Both the position numbers and the translations under genes were made by a program. DNA of 16,450 nt, from assembly GCA_934479825.1 (NCBI GenBank), contig CAKSOW010000044.1, positions 1 through 16,450 of the forward strand, read 5' to 3'. The notes beneath the pieces are model-generated. The model had not been told where the DNA came from, searched no databases, and saw only the letters and a program-made list of their open reading frames with translations. This DNA comes from an uncultured Eubacteriales bacterium. Its GTDB lineage: Bacteria > Bacillota > Clostridia > Oscillospirales > CAG-382. Positions 1-7,727 of this stretch are shown here, piece after piece (positions within the stretch are counted from its first letter, which is position 1; each line of letters begins with the position of its first letter).

Positions 1-3
1 CCA

Positions 4-19
4 GAGGGCCGCAGCCCTC
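4..19. repeat. Small GC-rich hairpin
   Basis: GAGGGC and GCCCTC pair around a CGCA loop (6-bp stem). It sits at the window edge just before the three-hairpin array, so its context to the left is unknown. It could be part of a terminator or of the same intergenic repeat. Confidence 0.4.
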
Positions 20-31
20 GGTCTGCTTTTG

Positions 32-146
32 GTTACTTTTCGCAGAGGCGAAAAGTAACAGAAAATCGTCCTTTTGGTTCTTTTTGCTAAAAGCAAAAAG
101 AACTCAAAAACCGTCCCTTACTTGCTTTTCGCGAAACGAAAAGCAA
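32..146. repeat. Array of three hairpins at 45-nt period
   Basis: Three perfect inverted repeats follow one another. The first is GTTACTTTTCGC with its complement (32-59, loop AGAG). The second is GTTCTTTTTGCT with its complement (77-103, loop AAA). The third is TTGCTTTTCG with its complement (122-146, loop CGAAA). Their left arms begin at 32, 77 and 122, exactly 45 nt apart. The linkers also match (AAAATCGTCC and AAAACCGTCC), and CTTTTGG or similar precedes the arms. The units are therefore diverged tandem copies of one palindromic intergenic element. No coding sequence is supported here. The array lies beyond the 3' end of the aminotransferase gene. Confidence 0.75.
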
Positions 147-148
147 AA

Positions 149-184
149 GCGCGCGATGGGGAAAGACATCCACCTATCGCGCGC
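149..184 (-). terminator. Intrinsic terminator of the aminotransferase gene
   Basis: GCGCGCGAT (149-157) pairs with ATCGCGCGC (176-184), and the stem can continue by GG/CC pairs past a bulge. Read on the minus strand, the stem starts 6 nt after the aminotransferase stop codon and is followed by TTTTGCTTTTC, a U-rich tract. Position, stem strength and tail all fit factor-independent termination. Confidence 0.7.
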
Positions 185-190
185 CATCAA

Positions 191-1366
191 TCAGCCAATC
201 AGGCCGCTTTTTCCGACCAGCTCCGCAATCTCGGCAAGCTCTTCGGCCGGCTTTACCAAAGCAAACCGAACATATCCCTCTCCGGCCGGCCCAAACGCAT
301 TCCCCGGCGTGCATAAAATGCCGGTCTTGTCGATCAATGCCTCCCAGAATTCTTCGGAAGTGGCAAAATTTTTCGGAATCGGCGCCCAGACAAACATCGT
401 CCCTTCGGAATTCGGTACATTCCAACCAATCTCCCGGAAACCGCCGCAAAGCGCGTCACGCCGCCTTTGATACTCCGCACATTGCGCCTTTACACTTTCC
501 GTTTCACCGGTCAGCGCGGCAATCGCACCATATTGTACCGGCAGAAACATACCAAAATCATATTGTGAACGAATGGTCTTTATCGCGTCAATGATGTGCT
601 TGTTGCCGATAGCAAACGAAATGCGCGCCCCGGTGGTGTCAAACGATTTGGAGAGTGAGAAAAACTCTATGCCGACCTCTTTCGCACCCGGAATCGATAA
701 AAAGGAATATCCCTCTCTGCCGTCAAATATGATGTCACTGTATGCATTGTCGTTGACAATGTAGAAATTGTACTTTTTCGCATACCGGATCAAATTTTCA
801 TACATCTCTTTCGGCGCCGCCGCGCCGCAGGGGTTGGAGGGATACGACGTCAGAATGTAGCGCGTTTTGCGTAGAATTTCCTCCGGAATCTGAGTAAGAT
901 CGGGCAAAAATCCGTTTTCGGCGCGCAATTCGTAGTAATAGATCTTCGCCCCGGCTAACTTGACCCCGGCTTCAAAAACCGGATATCCCGGATCGGGCAG
1001 TAAAACATAATCTTCTGCATCGCATAACGCAAGCCCTAAATGTCCGATTCCGTCCTGTGACCCGTTGACCGAGGTGAATTCATCCGCCTTGATCGTTACC
1101 CCGTAGCGCTTTTGATAATAGGAAATGAGCGCGTCCCCAAGCTCGGGCAGGTCGATGAGAGCATATTTGAAGTTTTCCGGCTTGGCCGCCGCCTCCGATA
1201 CCGCACGGACAATGTGCTCCGGCGTAGGAAAATCGGGCGTTCCGATATATAGATTGTAAACCTTGCGGCCGGCGGCAAGAAGTTCGTCGCGCTTTTTTGT
1301 CAGCCGGGCAAAAATGCCCGTATTGTCCCCGGCAGCTTTGGAGGAAAATTTATATTCAAACGGCAT
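191..1366 (-). CDS. PLP-dependent class I/II aminotransferase (DapL/AlaA-like)
   Basis: This is a fold-type I aminotransferase of 391 residues, the usual length for the family, and predicted cytoplasmic. Visible landmarks are the N-terminal YIGTPDFPTP segment, YPSNPCG with cofactor Asn178, NDNAYSD with Asp206 and Tyr209, and the SLSKSF motif with Schiff-base Lys240. Arg248 should contact the phosphate, and GYVRFAL near the C-terminus should hold the substrate-carboxylate arginine. The SLSKSFDTTGAR..FAIGN stretch resembles LL-diaminopimelate aminotransferases (DapL, lysine and peptidoglycan precursor synthesis). Related alanine or aspartate aminotransferases share these motifs, so the substrate is not assigned. 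The start has a good RBS (AAAGGAAG, about 9 nt upstream), and the gene has its own promoter and terminator, so it is probably monocistronic. Confidence 0.88.
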   Translation of the reverse strand: MPFEYKFSSKAAGDNTGIFARLTKKRDELLAAGRKVYNLYIGTPDFPTPEHIVRAVSEAAAKPENFKYALIDLPELGDALISYYQKRYGVTIKADEFTSVNGSQDGIGHLGLALCDAEDYVLLPDPGYPVFEAGVKLAGAKIYYYELRAENGFLPDLTQIPEEILRKTRYILTSYPSNPCGAAAPKEMYENLIRYAKKYNFYIVNDNAYSDIIFDGREGYSFLSIPGAKEVGIEFFSLSKSFDTTGARISFAIGNKHIIDAIKTIRSQYDFGMFLPVQYGAIAALTGETESVKAQCAEYQRRRDALCGGFREIGWNVPNSEGTMFVWAPIPKNFATSEEFWEALIDKTGILCTPGNAFGPAGEGYVRFALVKPAEELAEIAELVGKSGLIG

Positions 1367-1407
1367 GTGTTTTAACTTCCTTTCGGCAGGACTGTAAATT
1401 TTCCTTT

Positions 1408-1436
1408 ATTATAGCGCGCAGATACGACACTTTCAA
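1408..1436 (-). promoter_or_regulatory. Sigma-A promoter of the aminotransferase gene
   Basis: On the minus strand TTGAAA (1431-1436) is followed after 17 nt by a perfect TATAAT (1408-1413). Transcription would begin about 35 nt upstream of the aminotransferase start codon at 1366. Spacing and both hexamers fit a housekeeping promoter. Confidence 0.8.
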
Positions 1437-1463
1437 GCAAAAATTGTAAACGGTTATACAGAA

Positions 1464-1493
1464 CCGTCCGACAGGAAACTGCCTGTCGGACGG
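1464..1493 (-). terminator. Hairpin after the BspA-like gene
   Basis: A perfect 12-bp stem (CCGTCCGACAGG with its complement, 6-nt loop) begins 8 nt after the stop codon of the large LRR gene. The minus-strand tail is only TTCTGTATAA, so the U-tract is weak. CGGTT/AACCG (1451-1455 and 1462-1466) could form a competing small hairpin. It is most likely a terminator or an mRNA 3'-end stabiliser. Confidence 0.6.
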
Positions 1494-1501
1494 GAAACTA
1501 T

Positions 1502-4500
1502 CTATGCCTTTGTCAGCTCTGCCGCTTCTCCGAGGATGGTGAAAGCGCGAAGATCGCTTAACACAAACGCTTTGATTTTGGCAATTTTGCCGTCTGTGTT
1601 AGAAAACTCCGTGCCAAAGGTGAGGGCTTGCCCGGGCACGGGATTGGCATATACATAACGCATATGGAGCATCCGGCCGTCCTTGTCATACACAGCCAAA
1701 AGAATGTTGCATACGCCGTCGTAGGTGTTGTTGGTGAGCGTCACTTCGGCGATGAAGTCGCCGGCGGGAATGGACGAAATCGGCTCATAAGCAGTGTTTT
1801 TGAGGGTGATACCGGAAAGAGCCACTTTGTCAGCCTCTGCCCAAACAGCGTAGAACGTCGTGTCGGCAGTAATTTCCACTGTATCTCCGGGGCAGCAAGT
1901 CACTTTTCCGTCCGGAACGGTTGACCAACCGAGAAAAGCATGGCCGGAACGCATGGGAATGACGGACGGAAGCGTGTAAGCACCGACAGCCGAAACGTCG
2001 TCCGGAAGTGAGGAAACCGGCGAAAGTGTATTAGCAGAGAAAGAAACTTTAAATTTTGCAGGGCCGAAATGAACGGTTGCCTGACTAAGAAACTCATTGT
2101 TTTCGCCGATACTTAATTTATTCCAGTCGGCTTCTGTTCCGCCGAAATAAATATCCATTAAACTGTAACAGTCATTGAACGCTTCCTTGTCAATTTCCGT
2201 TACACTTTCCGGAATGGTAACGCTCAAAAGACCGGTACAACCAGAAAATGTACCGATATCAATGGCAGTTATGCCGTCCGGAATAACCGCACTTGTAATT
2301 TCCGTGCAATTTTTGAACGCATACGGCGGAATGTGTTCAACCTCGTTTGGTATTACAAGGTCGGTGACTTCTTTTCCGGCAACATATAAGGTAACACCTC
2401 CGCTCGTATTGGCGTAAAGCGGATTAGATGAATAATCATCTACCCTATAAGAGTCATCCTCTTCATGATATGTACGTGTATAGGCAAAGCTAATATTTAG
2501 CCATTTAGCAAGATCCGCCACACGAAGCGAGGACAGCTTTGTGCAGCCGCTAAAAGCTTTTTCACCAATCTTTGTTACGCTGCCCGGAATCGTTATACTA
2601 ACAAGGTTGGAGCAGTTATTGAAAGCGTAGTCTGTAATCTGCGTTGTGCCGGCCTTAACAGAAAGCTTTGCTCCCTGCACCATTGCGCCTTTCCAAGCGT
2701 AAAGCACCTTTCCGATGTAGACAAATCCGTCCGGCAAACTGTTATACCAAGGAGTTGAGGAAAAAGCTCTACTGTTAATTTCAGTAACGCTTGACGGAAC
2801 AGTAACGCTTTGAAGATTTTTGCATAGTGCGAACGCACTCCCTTCAATGCGCGTTACTCCCTCCGGAATAGATATTTCCGTTAACCCGGATTCCGCAAAA
2901 GCGGCCACTCCGATACTTTTCAGATTTTTAGGAAGCTTGATACTCGTAAGATTTTCGCAACCAGAAAATGCCCATTTTTCAATCGTCGTCACACTATCCG
3001 GTATGGTGACGCTAACAACGTTTCTATTCATGTTAGTACCACCGCCACGACTAAGGAAAGCATTTTCCCATACTTTTGTTGCGCCGTCTTTTATGATAAC
3101 GTTTAACGGCTCATCACCTGTTACAAACGCCTCATCGTCCAAAGTGACAATACTATTCGATATAGCGATGTTCGTAAGTGGTGTACCGCTAAATACACCA
3201 GAACCCACACAAGTAACACTGTTGGGCATATCAAAGCTTTTCAGTGATGTCCCCTTAAACGCTGAACTACCCAAATACGCAACATTGCTTGGAATATTAA
3301 TAGCTTCCAATGCTGCACAATCATTAAACGCTTGTACTGAAATATATTTCAAAGATTCCGGTAAAGAAACGCTTGCAAGGTTAGTGCAGCTATAAAAAGT
3401 GTTATTCTCTATCGCAGTTACCCCATTCGGGATAACAATACTTGTCAATGCCGAACATTTTTCAAACGCACTGTTTCGAATTATTCTGACACTGTCCGGA
3501 ATTGTAATGCCGGTAAGTGCGATGCAATTATAAAAAGCCTCTGCTCCAATTTGCGTTAGATTCTTTGACAAAGTAGCGTTTTTAAGTGCTTGACAATCAC
3601 GAAAAGCACCTGCTCCGATTGTTGTCACACTGTCAGGAAGCGTAATGCCTTCCAAAGAAGTGCATGTGTTAAAAGCACCTTTTTTAATGGTAGTTACGCC
3701 ATTTGGAATATTAATCCACTTGAGATTGCGACAAGAGAAAAAAGCATACTCTTCAATGTTTATAACACTTTCCGGTAATGTTATGCCAACAAGATTCTCG
3801 TCAGCACATAGCCAAGGATCACCCTTATCCGCAGTGGCAAAAAATGAACTGATACCGGTTGTTCCGGGTTTTAGACCCAGCATTGCATTTTCCGGCATAG
3901 TTCCTTTGTAGCAATATGCAATATTGTTAATGTACAGTATGCCGTCCGATTGATTTGCATACCAGGCAGTACGGTAAAACGCCTGATAACCAATTTTGCT
4001 GATATTTTTGGAAAAAGTAATGTTTTCCAAATTGGCGCAGCCATAAAAAGCAGCATCACCGATTTCTGTCACACTGTCCGGAATCGTAACGTCGGTAAGT
4101 TGTGATAAATTGGCAAAAGCACCGTTTGGTATTTTCGTGACACCGTCGGGAATTACAAGATGCGTCACAGCTTCACCGTTGAGAAAGAGTTTTGCATCAG
4201 AACTTGATATAAATAGTGGTGAAACGCCACAGTTGTCGAAATAGTCTGAACGTCTATAATATTCAATGTTGCACCACGCGGCAAGATCTGTGATGTAAAC
4301 ATGGTAAACGCGGTCGGAGGAAGGCTCCTGGAAAGCATTTTCTGCAATGTATTCTATCGTGTCGGGAATATAAAGACTTATTTTATTCGTAATCGGCACT
4401 GTAAAAAAGCCGGAAGCTATCCCTTTTGTTCCGGGTTTAAGTTTAATTGACACTTCAGAGTGGTCTGCACCATCTTTGAATTTATATCGATATGCGACAC

Positions 4501-5125
4501 GGCCAATATAAAGAATATCATCTGTGCAAGCATTGTAATAAGTTCTTTCCCAAGGAGTTTGACTGAAAGACCCCATTCCAATGTTTGTTATGCTGTCGGG
4601 AATTGAAATCTCCGTTAACTCGGTGCAATCAAAAAAAGCAGAATCTCCAATAGTACTTAATCCATCCGGCAAAACTATTTTTTTGAGGTTTGAGCAGCAA
4701 GAAAAAGCACGCGCCCCAATCGTCGTTACGCTGTTCGGAATTGCGATATCAATAAGCGCTGCACAATCAAAAAACGCTTCCGGTGCAATGCTTGTGATGC
4801 CTTCTTTTATAATCACGTAGATTATTTTTTGTGAAAGAAAACTCCACGGCACAATATTTGAACGCATATCATAGTGATTGCCCCAGCTTTCATAATAGCA
4901 CCCATTTGTACTTTCATATGGCATATCTCCATGTCCGCTAATGGTCAAGACGCCGTTTTCGTCCAACGACCAGGCAAAATCCTCCGCCACGGCCGAGAGA
5001 CTGGCCGCGCCGCTCTGTTCAGTATACACTGTTTCTGCCGGTTCCACTGTTTCAACAGGAAACGCGCTGACAGCAATGGATACCAAAAACATGAGCAAAA
5101 CAGTTGTACAAATTTTCTTCCACAT
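1502..5125 (-). CDS. Secreted BspA-type leucine-rich-repeat protein
   Basis: This 1207-residue protein has a signal peptide: KK, a hydrophobic core, and a likely cut after AVSA at residue 21. An entry module follows (FAWSLDENGVLTISG), then a long array of LRR_5/BspA repeats of about 23 residues (consensus L..I.IP.SVT.IG..AF..C), over twenty copies with interruptions. Near residues 1024-1098 is an InlB-B/Listeria-Bacteroides-type repeat (HAFLGWST...TFYAVW). The last 109 residues form a beta-rich domain I cannot name. No LPXTG motif, SLH domain or C-terminal membrane segment is seen, so retention at the cell is unexplained. BspA-type repeats are known in adhesins that bind host or bacterial proteins; the ligand here is unknown. 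RBS AAGGTGAG lies 7 nt upstream of the ATG, within the 19-nt gap after the glycosylase gene, implying co-transcription. Confidence 0.9.
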   Translation of the reverse strand: MWKKICTTVLLMFLVSIAVSAFPVETVEPAETVYTEQSGAASLSAVAEDFAWSLDENGVLTISGHGDMPYESTNGCYYESWGNHYDMRSNIVPWSFLSQKIIYVIIKEGITSIAPEAFFDCAALIDIAIPNSVTTIGARAFSCCSNLKKIVLPDGLSTIGDSAFFDCTELTEISIPDSITNIGMGSFSQTPWERTYYNACTDDILYIGRVAYRYKFKDGADHSEVSIKLKPGTKGIASGFFTVPITNKISLYIPDTIEYIAENAFQEPSSDRVYHVYITDLAAWCNIEYYRRSDYFDNCGVSPLFISSSDAKLFLNGEAVTHLVIPDGVTKIPNGAFANLSQLTDVTIPDSVTEIGDAAFYGCANLENITFSKNISKIGYQAFYRTAWYANQSDGILYINNIAYCYKGTMPENAMLGLKPGTTGISSFFATADKGDPWLCADENLVGITLPESVINIEEYAFFSCRNLKWINIPNGVTTIKKGAFNTCTSLEGITLPDSVTTIGAGAFRDCQALKNATLSKNLTQIGAEAFYNCIALTGITIPDSVRIIRNSAFEKCSALTSIVIPNGVTAIENNTFYSCTNLASVSLPESLKYISVQAFNDCAALEAINIPSNVAYLGSSAFKGTSLKSFDMPNSVTCVGSGVFSGTPLTNIAISNSIVTLDDEAFVTGDEPLNVIIKDGATKVWENAFLSRGGGTNMNRNVVSVTIPDSVTTIEKWAFSGCENLTSIKLPKNLKSIGVAAFAESGLTEISIPEGVTRIEGSAFALCKNLQSVTVPSSVTEINSRAFSSTPWYNSLPDGFVYIGKVLYAWKGAMVQGAKLSVKAGTTQITDYAFNNCSNLVSITIPGSVTKIGEKAFSGCTKLSSLRVADLAKWLNISFAYTRTYHEEDDSYRVDDYSSNPLYANTSGGVTLYVAGKEVTDLVIPNEVEHIPPYAFKNCTEITSAVIPDGITAIDIGTFSGCTGLLSVTIPESVTEIDKEAFNDCYSLMDIYFGGTEADWNKLSIGENNEFLSQATVHFGPAKFKVSFSANTLSPVSSLPDDVSAVGAYTLPSVIPMRSGHAFLGWSTVPDGKVTCCPGDTVEITADTTFYAVWAEADKVALSGITLKNTAYEPISSIPAGDFIAEVTLTNNTYDGVCNILLAVYDKDGRMLHMRYVYANPVPGQALTFGTEFSNTDGKIAKIKAFVLSDLRAFTILGEAAELTKA

Positions 5126-5144
5126 AATTTCTCACCTTATTTGT

Positions 5145-5762
5145 TTATTTTTGTTTCGTAAAACGCCATTCTTTTTCTAAGTATATTTTCACGGTTTCTT
5201 TGACTATCGTGCGGTAATCCTCTTTTTCCTTATCTGAAAGAGAACTCCAAAAAAAGAAATTGTTTCTTATATAATCATCAATAATTGTACCGTTACCATC
5301 AATCCCGACTCGTGTATCAGTATTAGGTTTAGGTTCAAGTTTGTCTCCGTTCTCAATTAAAAGCTCTTCGCCGATTCTTTCGCCGTTCAGCTTTTTCCAT
5401 TTCTCTTTCGACGGTTCCAAATACTTCAACAATTTATTTGGCTTGGAACAGTCTGCACTTGGGTCATCCAAGCATTCTGCCTGCCGGATCAGAACATTTT
5501 GCGGTTTTCCGCACTCTTTTCCGGTCGTAAACATGAGCATATCGGCATAAATAAAAACTTTGCCGCCTTTGCAGAACGAAACGCTGTTTTTTACCGTCTT
5601 CCCATACCGCACGCCATAGCAGAACGGGTCATTATCTCCGTAGGCTTCGGTTTCGGTAATACGAAGGTGCTTTTCGCCATATGTCAAGATTTTTCCAATC
5701 AGCTCCGGGGCGACTTCTGAACAATCTTTCTCGAAAAAAACCTTGATTTCATTTTCAGTCAT
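5145..5762 (-). CDS. Divergent 3-methyladenine-DNA glycosylase (AAG/MPG family)
   Basis: The 205-residue product resembles alkyladenine DNA glycosylases, which excise alkylated purines in base-excision repair. Matches run along the whole fold: SEVAPELIGKIL near the N-terminus, then ITETEAY at 35-41 (general-base Glu39, intercalating Tyr41), KTVKNS at 55-60, NVLIRQAE at 89-96, and RVGID...NNFFFW near 151-172. The His that follows ETEAY in the family appears replaced by Tyr49, and the usual YGM segment is DML, so activity or specificity may differ. I chose the ATG at 5762 because AAGGAGG (5770-5776) lies 7 nt upstream. The longer frame to 5939 adds an unrelated tail and overlaps the regulatory region. 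The gene is A+T-rich and probably shares a transcript with the downstream LRR gene. Confidence 0.75.
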   Translation of the reverse strand: MTENEIKVFFEKDCSEVAPELIGKILTYGEKHLRITETEAYGDNDPFCYGVRYGKTVKNSVSFCKGGKVFIYADMLMFTTGKECGKPQNVLIRQAECLDDPSADCSKPNKLLKYLEPSKEKWKKLNGERIGEELLIENGDKLEPKPNTDTRVGIDGNGTIIDDYIRNNFFFWSSLSDKEKEDYRTIVKETVKIYLEKEWRFTKQK

Positions 5763-5834
5763 TGTCATTCCTCCTTGATATTTAAAAAATTCCAAAACTA
5801 TACATATATATAGTACAATTTTAATCTTATCACC

Positions 5835-5863
5835 GATATATGTATATATATACGAATTGTAAA
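5835..5863 (-). promoter_or_regulatory. Possible promoter for the glycosylase-LRR transcript
   Basis: On the minus strand TTTACA (5858-5863) is followed after 17 nt by TATATC (5835-5840). The surrounding 60 bp is rich in TATA runs (ATATATGTATATATATAC and similar), so other -10 choices exist. It does not overlap the sigma-E promoter on the other strand. Confidence 0.4.
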
Positions 5864-5896
5864 CTTTTCGGAAAGCCGGTCTTTTTTCCTCCCCCG

Positions 5897-5925
5897 TCAT
5901 AATCCCTTCTCCTCCCACATACACT
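5897..5925 (+). promoter_or_regulatory. Sigma-E (mother-cell) promoter of spoIVA
   Basis: The -35 element TCATAAT (5897-5903) is followed after 14 nt by the -10 element CATACACT (5918-5925). The sigma-E consensus known from Bacillus subtilis is about TCATATT, 13-15 nt, CATACANT, so this site misses one base. The start of transcription would fall about 20 nt before the spoIVA ATG. B. subtilis spoIVA is also sigma-E-controlled. Confidence 0.85.
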
Positions 5926-5953
5926 GGTACAAAGACCACAAGGAGGACGCATT

Positions 5954-7429
5954 ATGACGCAGACTATTTATAACGATATTGCCGAACGCACGCACGGCGA
6001 CATTTACATCGGCGTGGTAGGGCCGGTCCGCACCGGCAAATCCACCTTTATCAAGCGCTTTATGGATACGCTTGTTCTTCCCAACATGGACGACTCATAC
6101 AGCCGCGACCGTGCGCGCGATGAACTTCCCCAGAGTGCCGCCGGAAAGACGGTCATGACCACCGAGCCGAAATTTATCCCCAATGAGGCGGTTACGCTTC
6201 ATCTCGGCGACAATGCCGCTTTCCGGGTCAAAATGATCGACTGCGTCGGTTACATTGTTCCCGGGGCAATGGGGCTTACCGAAGAGGGCAAGCCGCGCAT
6301 GGTCATGACGCCTTGGTCGGCCGAGCCCATGCCGTTTGAAGAAGCCGCCGAGATCGGCACGAAAAAGGTGATTCATGAGCATTCCACCATTGGTGTTTTA
6401 GTCACGACCGATGGAAGTATCGGCGAATTGCCGCGCGAGAGTTACATCGATGCCGAAACGCGCGTCATTGAAGAATTAAAGGAGCAAAACAAGCCGTTTG
6501 TGATTGTTCTCAATTCCGCAACGCCTTCTGCTGAAAGCTCGATAAGCCTTGCTGTGGAATTGGAGGACAAATACCATGTGCCGGTGGCTCTTGTGAGTTG
6601 CTTAGATTTAGATGAAGAGGACATCCGCAAGATTCTGGAACTTGTGCTTTTAGAATTTCCGATCAAGGAATTACGCTTTGAATTACCGCGTTTTATGACT
6701 TGTTTAGAAGAAAATCATCCGTTAAAGAAGAACCTGATCGGCGAAATTTCACGCCGCGCCGAGGGAATCGAAAAAGTGGGAGAGGTCAAAAACGCTTTTG
6801 AGGACTTAACCGAAGAAGATTATGGTGCGACCATTGAGCTTGCCGAGATCGACCTTGCCACCGGAGCGGCGCTTTTGGCGGTACAAGTGCCGGAGGAGGC
6901 GTTTTATCGGATTTTGGGCGACAAGACCGGATTTGACATTGACGGGGAAGAATCGCTTCTTTCGACATTGACAGAGCTTTCGGAAATGAAAAAGAAATAT
7001 GAAAAGTTTGAATCGGCTATCCGGCAGGTCAACGACACCGGCTACGGCATTGTCACGCCGAGTGTGGAGGATCTGACGCTGGAAGAGCCGGAGATCGTCA
7101 AGCAACCGGGCGGCTATGGGGTAAGGCTTCGTGCGTCCGCTCCGTCGATCCATATGATCAAAGCCAATATTCAGACAGAAGTCAATCCCATTGTCGGCAG
7201 TGAAAAGCAATCGGAGGACATGGTGAAGTTCCTGCTCAAAGGGTTTGAGGAGAATCCGGCCAGTATCTGGGAATCCAATATGTTCGGAAAATCCTTGCAT
7301 GAATTGGTAAACGAGGGGTTAAATGCCAAACTTGCCCATATGCCGCTTGACGCGCGTATGAAATTAACGGACACCTTGCAGAAGATCATCAACGACGGGG
7401 CGGGCGGACTGATCTGTATCCTGTTATAG
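5954..7429 (+). CDS. spoIVA: Stage IV sporulation protein A, spore coat morphogenetic ATPase
   Basis: SpoIVA hydrolyses ATP and polymerises on the forespore surface to make the basement layer of the spore coat. In B. subtilis it is anchored by SpoVM and is also needed for cortex formation. The 491-residue product has the family's typical length. The N-terminal GTPase-like domain has a Walker A motif, GPVRTGKS (23-30, Lys29), and a Walker B-like MIDCVGY (94-100, Asp96). The stretch RDRARDELPQSAAGKTVMTT is characteristic. The protein ends in GGAGGLICILL, matching the conserved hydrophobic C-terminus used for localisation. The start has AAGGAGG 7 nt upstream and sits just behind a sigma-E promoter, so expression is expected in the mother cell during sporulation. 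No clear terminator follows. Confidence 0.97.
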   Translation: MTQTIYNDIAERTHGDIYIGVVGPVRTGKSTFIKRFMDTLVLPNMDDSYSRDRARDELPQSAAGKTVMTTEPKFIPNEAVTLHLGDNAAFRVKMIDCVGYIVPGAMGLTEEGKPRMVMTPWSAEPMPFEEAAEIGTKKVIHEHSTIGVLVTTDGSIGELPRESYIDAETRVIEELKEQNKPFVIVLNSATPSAESSISLAVELEDKYHVPVALVSCLDLDEEDIRKILELVLLEFPIKELRFELPRFMTCLEENHPLKKNLIGEISRRAEGIEKVGEVKNAFEDLTEEDYGATIELAEIDLATGAALLAVQVPEEAFYRILGDKTGFDIDGEESLLSTLTELSEMKKKYEKFESAIRQVNDTGYGIVTPSVEDLTLEEPEIVKQPGGYGVRLRASAPSIHMIKANIQTEVNPIVGSEKQSEDMVKFLLKGFEENPASIWESNMFGKSLHELVNEGLNAKLAHMPLDARMKLTDTLQKIINDGAGGLICILL

Positions 7430-7448
7430 CGTTTGTCCACAATATTCC

Positions 7449-7467
7449 AAAAGTATATTTCACTTTT
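7449..7467 (+). terminator. Weak hairpin after spoIVA
   Basis: AAAAGT and ACTTTT pair around a 7-nt loop about 20 nt after the spoIVA stop, with short CAC/GTG extensions. The stem is A+T-rich and no T-run follows, so termination here is doubtful. Confidence 0.25.
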
Positions 7468-7546
7468 GTGAACACCGTTTTCAGGTCAAATATATCGATT
7501 CTTGCATAAACTTATGTAAAAATCATATTAAATTTACGTATTTTCG

Positions 7547-7613
7547 CCGCAAAGTACGACAAAAAAAGCTGTTTTTTATGCAAATATGCGCATGCTTTTG
7601 TCGTATTTTGCGG
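7547..7613. repeat. 18-bp inverted repeat, 31-nt loop (operator or RNA hairpin)
   Basis: Arms 7547-7564 and 7596-7613 are complementary at 17 of 18 positions (CCGCAAAGTACGACAAAA and its near complement). A third copy-like string, ACGTATTTTCGCCG, lies just upstream at about 7537. The loop holds the palindrome ATGCGCAT. No T-tract follows. The repeat sits 42 bp upstream of the -35 element of the next gene, which suits a regulator-binding site. Confidence 0.5.
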
Positions 7614-7619
7614 TATACT

Positions 7620-7645
7620 GTCGAATCGTGTCGAATACAGTCGAA
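7620..7645 (+). repeat. Three GTCGAA direct repeats at 10-bp phase
   Basis: GTCGAA starts at 7620, 7630 and 7640, exactly one DNA helical turn apart, and ends 9 bp before the -35 box at 7655. A related GTCGTA is in the same register at 7600. Helically phased repeats next to a -35 element are typical activator or response-regulator sites; the cognate factor is unknown. Confidence 0.5.
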
Positions 7646-7654
7646 CGATTTAAC

Positions 7655-7684
7655 TTGCAAAAATCACTGTATATGGTATATAAT
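7655..7684 (+). promoter_or_regulatory. Sigma-A promoter of the MogA-like gene
   Basis: TTGCAA (7655-7660) is followed after 18 nt by a perfect TATAAT (7679-7684). The start codon at 7728 lies 43 nt beyond the -10 box. The GTCGAA repeats lie immediately upstream. Confidence 0.7.
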
Positions 7685-7727
7685 AGACCCATAAACACAA
7701 GATATATGAATGCGAGGGGAACAAAAC

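Noticed and set aside
2820..3395. 191-residue plus-strand frame opposite the large LRR gene
   Set aside because: It is an antisense shadow created by the regular LRR codon pattern.
5763..5939. N-terminal extension of the glycosylase to an ATG at 5939
   Set aside because: It overlaps the sigma-E promoter and A+T-rich promoter region, matches nothing in the family, and the ATG at 5762 has a perfect RBS.
7710..7727. Upstream start for the MogA-like gene at 7710
   Set aside because: The RBS GAGGGG lies inside this extension and is placed ideally for the ATG at 7728.
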